From contig CAJJAC010000009.1 in assembly GCA_905181955.1 (NCBI GenBank), forward strand, positions 1 to 64,000: DNA of 64,000 bases, written 5' to 3'. Source of the DNA: SAR86 cluster bacterium SAR86B (GTDB taxonomy: Bacteria > Pseudomonadota > Gammaproteobacteria > Magnimaribacterales > D2472). Position 1 is the first letter of the stretch. Every line of letters starts with the position of its first letter. Made by a program: the position numbers and the translations under genes. The notes under the pieces were generated by a model that worked only from the letters and a program-made list of their open reading frames with translations, searched no databases and was not told the DNA's origin. Shown here piece after piece: positions 59,755 to 64,000 of the stretch.

Positions 59755-61515
59755 ATTAAACTAGTACTTAATAATAAAACTATTTTTTTTAAAAACTTCA
59801 AACTATTAGTATATTCACTTGGAATTTTACTCTTCATTTCAGCATGTGGAGGCGGAGGAGTTGGCGGAAGCACTCCTACTCCAGAGCCTAGCCCAACTAC
59901 TACTCTTTCTAGTTCATCAGCATCGGTTTCATTAGATTCAGTTATTACATTAACCTGGTACTCAACCAACGCTACTAGTTGTAGCGCTTCTGGTGCCTGG
60001 TCTGGCACTAAAGCAATTAGTGGAACTGAAGATATAACAATTTCAACTCCAGGAAATAATCAATTTACCATTTCTTGTTCAGGCTCAGGTGGCTCATCAT
60101 CAGCTTCAACAACTATTGAAGGCTATCGCAATGCACAGGGTATGGTTGCATATGCGAGTTATACACGTGGAGCTGAAGTTTTTATAGATACTAATAATAA
60201 TTATATTATTGATAATTCAGAGAGCTCAGTTACATCTAATAATGATGGAAGTTTTGCAATGAGGTATACCGATGGAAATTTAGTGAGTTTAGGAGGAATA
60301 GATCTAGATTCAGGGGTGCTTCTCAGCGATTTATCAGCAATTCATTCACTCGCAGGACATTCTGCATTTGTAGTAATTACACCAGTAACTTCGGTAGCAT
60401 CCTTTATGATAAATGCTGGAGATATTAATAACTCTCTTGGTATTCACTCCTCTTTAGATATTTTCAGTTTCGATCCTATTGTAAACAAGGGTGATTCAGG
60501 GATTAATGATTATTTATTCGAAAAGGGAAACCAAATAGGTGTTCTAGTAATGTCCGCTCAGAATGTAACTAACTATTTAAATAGCTCTTCTGATTCCACT
60601 CAAGATTTTTATAAAGCTATTGCAGAAGAAATAGAGGCAGAGTTTGCATTAACTTCTAGCAAAGTTGATATTGAATTAAATGCTTTTATAACAAAACTTT
60701 TAGACAACGTAATTAATATTAAGAATATTAGTATTTCTGATCAAGCCAAGTTAGATACTGCAGAAGCATTAGCATCAGTCATTCCAATCTTAAAAGTAAA
60801 AACTAATAACTCCATAAACACAGCTATATTTAATTTTACATCTACAACTCTTCAAAATGATATACAGCAAATTGCTGCAGGAACAGCAAGCGCATCTTTA
60901 ATCAATAGTTATCGTAACGACATCATAAATTATATAGCTACTGATCAGAATATTGATCCTGCAGATATCACTTCAAATATTGGAGAAGGTGATGACACTT
61001 TATATGGTGGAGATGGCGATGACACTTTATATGGTGGAGATGGCGATGATACTTTATATGGTGAAGCTGGGAATGACACTTTATACGGTGGAAGTGGTCA
61101 AGATTTACTGTATGGCGGCGATGGCAATGATATTTTATATGGTTCTGATAATTTCGACGAGTTATATGGCGGGAGTGGTGATGATATTCTTGATGCTGGG
61201 GATGGTAAAGACCAGCTTTATGGCGGCAGCGGCTCAGATATTTTTATTACTCGTAAAGGCGATGGTTCAGATGGATTTACTAGAACAAGCGTTATTCATG
61301 ATTTTGAAGATGGAATTGATAAAATTCACTTAGATGATGATTTAACTTTCTCTGACCTTTCGATAACACAAGGTACTCAAGGCTCATTTAGTGTTGCCGG
61401 ATATACTTTTTATTACGATTACAGAAATCATGCTTTGCTAAGAGCGGGTAGTGAATATCTATTCATGATACTTGATACTGACCATAGTACTATTTCAGCA
61501 GAAGATTTTAACTAA
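59755..61515 (+). CDS. Ig-like domain + RTX (hemolysin-type Ca-binding) repeat lipoprotein; start codon uncertain (no ATG/GTG/TTG before the lipobox)
   Basis: In-frame extension of ORF 60142..61515 read manually: ...[75 protein letters not shown]...; next upstream in-frame stop TAA at 59746-59748. Confidence 0.75.
   Translation: MKLVLNNKTIFFKNFKLLVYSLGILLFISACGGGGVGGSTPTPEPSPTTTLSSSSASVSLDSVITLTWYSTNATSCSASGAWSGTKAISGTEDITISTPGNNQFTISCSGSGGSSSASTTIEGYRNAQGMVAYASYTRGAEVFIDTNNNYIIDNSESSVTSNNDGSFAMRYTDGNLVSLGGIDLDSGVLLSDLSAIHSLAGHSAFVVITPVTSVASFMINAGDINNSLGIHSSLDIFSFDPIVNKGDSGINDYLFEKGNQIGVLVMSAQNVTNYLNSSSDSTQDFYKAIAEEIEAEFALTSSKVDIELNAFITKLLDNVINIKNISISDQAKLDTAEALASVIPILKVKTNNSINTAIFNFTSTTLQNDIQQIAAGTASASLINSYRNDIINYIATDQNIDPADITSNIGEGDDTLYGGDGDDTLYGGDGDDTLYGEAGNDTLYGGSGQDLLYGGDGNDILYGSDNFDELYGGSGDDILDAGDGKDQLYGGSGSDIFITRKGDGSDGFTRTSVIHDFEDGIDKIHLDDDLTFSDLSITQGTQGSFSVAGYTFYYDYRNHALLRAGSEYLFMILDTDHSTISAEDFN
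60982..61248 (+). repeat. RTX nonapeptide repeat tract (GGDGDDTLY-type) with nearly identical 27-nt tandem units
   Basis: Translation [53 protein letters not shown] ... [27 protein letters not shown]; the 27-mer at 60991-61017 is repeated exactly at 61018-61044. Confidence 0.92.
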
Positions 61516-61621
61516 AAATAATTTAATTGGATTTGAACATATAACCTTTAATCAAAGAACAGAACATTACTTCGATAGAACCTATGGTAATTTAGGAGCT
61601 AAATTAGTATTTAATTTTTAG
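61508..61621 (+). pseudogene. orphan C-terminal tail of an outer-membrane beta-barrel-like protein (gene remnant)
   Basis: Frame read manually: [37 protein letters not shown]; terminal aromatic Phe and alternating pattern typical of OMP C-termini; no ATG or upstream barrel in this frame. Confidence 0.4.
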
Positions 61622-61671
61622 AAAATCTATAAATTGCTGCTTTAAAGCATTTTTGGACTATAATCAGAGCC

Positions 61672-62757
61672 ATGTCAGGCAATACATTTGGAGAATTATT
61701 TAAAGTTACGACCTTTGGCGAGAGCCATGGGAAGGCACTCGGCTGCATAATTGATGGCTGTCCTCCACAAATTGAACTATGTGAAGCTGATATTCAAGGC
61801 GAGCTAAACCGCAGAAAACCAGGCCAATCAGACGTTACTACTCAAAGAAAAGAGGATGATGCTGTAGAAATACTCTCAGGTGTATTTGAAGGTAAAACTA
61901 CTGGTACACCTATTAGTTTGATCATTTACAATCAAGATCAAAGATCAAAAGACTATTCAGATATAAAAGATACTTTTAGACCGAATCACGCAGATATCAC
62001 TTATCAAGCTAAATATGGTCATAGAGATTATCGAGGTGGCGGCAGATCAAGCGCAAGGGAAACTGCAATGAGAGTTGCAGCTGGCGCTATTGCTAAAAAA
62101 TATCTTGAAAGCCTTGGAGTGAAAACTACAGGCTATGTGAGTCAAATTGGAGGCATTAAAGGCGAGACTATCAATCCTAGCGATGCGAATACTAATAAAT
62201 ATTTCTTTGCCGATACATCTAAATTAGGTGATTTAGATACTATGTTTGCTGAGCTTATTGCAGAAGGTAATTCAGTGGGCGCTAAATTAGGCGTTGCTAT
62301 AGAAAATTGTCCTGTAGGCCTTGGAGCTCCTGTTTTTGATAAGTTAGATGCAGATTTAGCTAAAGCTATGATGAGTATTAATGCTGTTAAATCAGTATCC
62401 ATAGGCAATACCGATGATATTTTAAATTTAAAAGGCTCTGAGGTTAGAGATGAAATGCGAGCAGATGGCTTTACTTCAAATAACGCCGGCGGAATTCTTG
62501 GTGGTATCTCTAATGGTGATGTTATTAATATCGATTTTATAATCAAACCTACCTCTAGCATTAAATCAAAAGGTAAAAGCGTTGATACTGATGGTAAAGA
62601 AGTTGATATAGAAGTTACCGGTAGACATGATCCTTGTGTTGGCATTCGAGCAGTACCTATTGCTGAAGCCATGGCTAATTTAGTGATCATGGATCACTTA
62701 TTACGCAACCGAGCTCAATGTGGAGACATTAAGCAAGAACTCCCATTTACTAAGTAA
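61672..62757 (+). CDS. aroC: chorismate synthase
   Basis: [65 protein letters not shown]. Confidence 0.97.
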   Translation: MSGNTFGELFKVTTFGESHGKALGCIIDGCPPQIELCEADIQGELNRRKPGQSDVTTQRKEDDAVEILSGVFEGKTTGTPISLIIYNQDQRSKDYSDIKDTFRPNHADITYQAKYGHRDYRGGGRSSARETAMRVAAGAIAKKYLESLGVKTTGYVSQIGGIKGETINPSDANTNKYFFADTSKLGDLDTMFAELIAEGNSVGAKLGVAIENCPVGLGAPVFDKLDADLAKAMMSINAVKSVSIGNTDDILNLKGSEVRDEMRADGFTSNNAGGILGGISNGDVINIDFIIKPTSSIKSKGKSVDTDGKEVDIEVTGRHDPCVGIRAVPIAEAMANLVIMDHLLRNRAQCGDIKQELPFTK

Positions 62758-62758
62758 C

Positions 62759-64000
62759 ATGCCAAAGACTTTATACGACAAGCTTTGGAATGAGCACCAT
62801 ATCACTACTCTTCATTCTGGCGAATCACTGCTTTATATTGATAGACATTACTTGCATGAAGTCACATCACCTCAAGCCTTTGAAGGCTTAGCTAAAAAAC
62901 ATTTAGTGCCATGGAGACTTAACGCTAATATCGCAACACCTGATCACAATGTTCCAACCGAAAGAGGTGAAGGTTTTAATACAGATTCTATTGAAGATGA
63001 AATTTCAAAGATACAAGTTGTTGAGCTTGATAAAAACTGCAATAGATTTGGTATTAAACAATTTGATATCACTTCTAAAAATCAAGGCATAGTCCATGTT
63101 ATAGGCCCAGAACTAGGCTATACGCTGCCTGGTATGACTATTGTTTGTGGTGATTCACATACCTCAACTCATGGAGCCTTTGGCTGCTTGGCTATGGGTA
63201 TAGGAACTTCTGAGGTTGAACATGTATTGGCAACTCAGAGCTTAAAAGTCACCAAATTAAAAAATATGCATGTACGTTTTGATGGCAAGCCTCAAGCGGG
63301 AGTTACTTCAAAAGACATTGTTTTATATCTCATTGGTAAAATTGGGACAGCGGGTGGTAATGGCCATGCCATAGAATTTTCAGGCTCTTATATAGAAAGT
63401 ATTTCTATGGAAGCAAGAATGACCATTTGCAATATGGCAATTGAAGCTGGTGCAAAAGTAGGTTTGATAGCAACCGATGCAACTACTATTGATTATGTTA
63501 GAGAGCATAGTGATTTAGATTCACATTTGCTTGAGCAAGCAGAGTTACATTGGAGCACCTTACAGTCTGATCAAGCTGCAAGTTTTGATAAAGAAATTAT
63601 TATTGATATTTCTGGTATTAAATCTCAAGTTACCTGGGGAACTTCTCCTGAAATGGTAGTTGATTTTGATGGCAATATTCCAGATCCAGAGCTTGCTCCG
63701 GCAGATAAAAAGAAGAATATCAAACTTGCTAAGCAATATATGGGTATTGGCGAGAATGAAAAGCTAACTGATCTTAAATTTGATAAAGTTTTTATAGGCT
63801 CTTGCACCAATTCACGTATAGAAGACCTTCGAGAGGCAGCAAGTATTGTTGAGGGTAAGCAGGTAGCAGATACTATTATTGAAGCTATTGTTGTCCCAGG
63901 CTCTGGGATGGTAAAACTGCAAGCTGAGGCAGAAGGTCTTGATAAAATATTTGAGGATGCTGGTTTCGTTTGGAGAGATCCTGGGTGCTCTATGTGTTTA
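62759..64000 (+). CDS. leuC: 3-isopropylmalate dehydratase large subunit (partial, 3' end beyond window)
   Basis: Manual translation from ATG 62759: [44 protein letters not shown]...; [27 protein letters not shown]; open to window end. Confidence 0.95.
   Translation, partial: MPKTLYDKLWNEHHITTLHSGESLLYIDRHYLHEVTSPQAFEGLAKKHLVPWRLNANIATPDHNVPTERGEGFNTDSIEDEISKIQVVELDKNCNRFGIKQFDITSKNQGIVHVIGPELGYTLPGMTIVCGDSHTSTHGAFGCLAMGIGTSEVEHVLATQSLKVTKLKNMHVRFDGKPQAGVTSKDIVLYLIGKIGTAGGNGHAIEFSGSYIESISMEARMTICNMAIEAGAKVGLIATDATTIDYVREHSDLDSHLLEQAELHWSTLQSDQAASFDKEIIIDISGIKSQVTWGTSPEMVVDFDGNIPDPELAPADKKKNIKLAKQYMGIGENEKLTDLKFDKVFIGSCTNSRIEDLREAASIVEGKQVADTIIEAIVVPGSGMVKLQAEAEGLDKIFEDAGFVWRDPGCSMCL

Noticed and set aside
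59745-60008. Antisense 87 aa ORF opposite the RTX lipoprotein N-terminus
   Set aside because: The opposite strand encodes a clear lipobox and Ig-like module; the antisense peptide is low-complexity proline-rich mirror of Gly/Ser codons.
60982-61248. Regular short repeats considered as a CRISPR-like or satellite array
   Set aside because: The units are codon-phased 27-mers encoding GGxGxDxxx nonapeptides; no unique spacers.
60953-61333. ORF of 126 aa ([30 protein letters not shown]...) in the +1 frame of the RTX repeats
   Set aside because: Artefact of the 27-nt tandem repeats read out of frame; the RTX frame has the recognisable domain.
62142-62690. 182 aa antisense ORF within aroC
   Set aside because: Fully inside the well-supported aroC reading frame; no family features.

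Overview
AT-rich, gene-dense chromosomal window, probably from a free-living marine gammaproteobacterium with a streamlined genome. The SAR86/OM-type affiliation is only a guess from gene content. There are about 64 protein-coding genes, and no rRNA, tRNA, CRISPR array, transposase or phage signal was recognised. Housekeeping blocks: nadK-rhomboid-galU-pyrD, topA-(two small conserved genes)-lexA, thrH-queH, prpB-prpC-prpD, aroC-leuC (leuC cut by the window end), nagZ, tadA, xthA and a tail-specific protease. Accessory and catabolic blocks: a seven-gene acyl-CoA carboxylase/AtuA-like cluster (26.7-35.8 kb), a second acyl-CoA dehydrogenase pair (41-43.5 kb), and a TetR-FadD-like operon preceded by a perfect 10-bp inverted repeat (15.3-19.7 kb). 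Most notable observations: (1) an AtuA-type terpene/branched-acyl utilisation-like locus with an embedded TetR gene; (2) a lipoprotein with an Ig-like domain and RTX repeats whose reading frame has no ATG/GTG/TTG start and whose N-terminus the ORF track misses, followed by an orphan outer-membrane-barrel-like C-terminal tail; (3) an MsrA-thioredoxin-like-MsrB fusion in a non-canonical domain order; (4) a near-consensus SOS box shared between lexA and a divergent 5'-nucleotidase gene; (5) six of seven convergent gene pairs overlapping at their stops, four by exactly the tetranucleotide CTAR. No wholly new system can be demonstrated from sequence alone.
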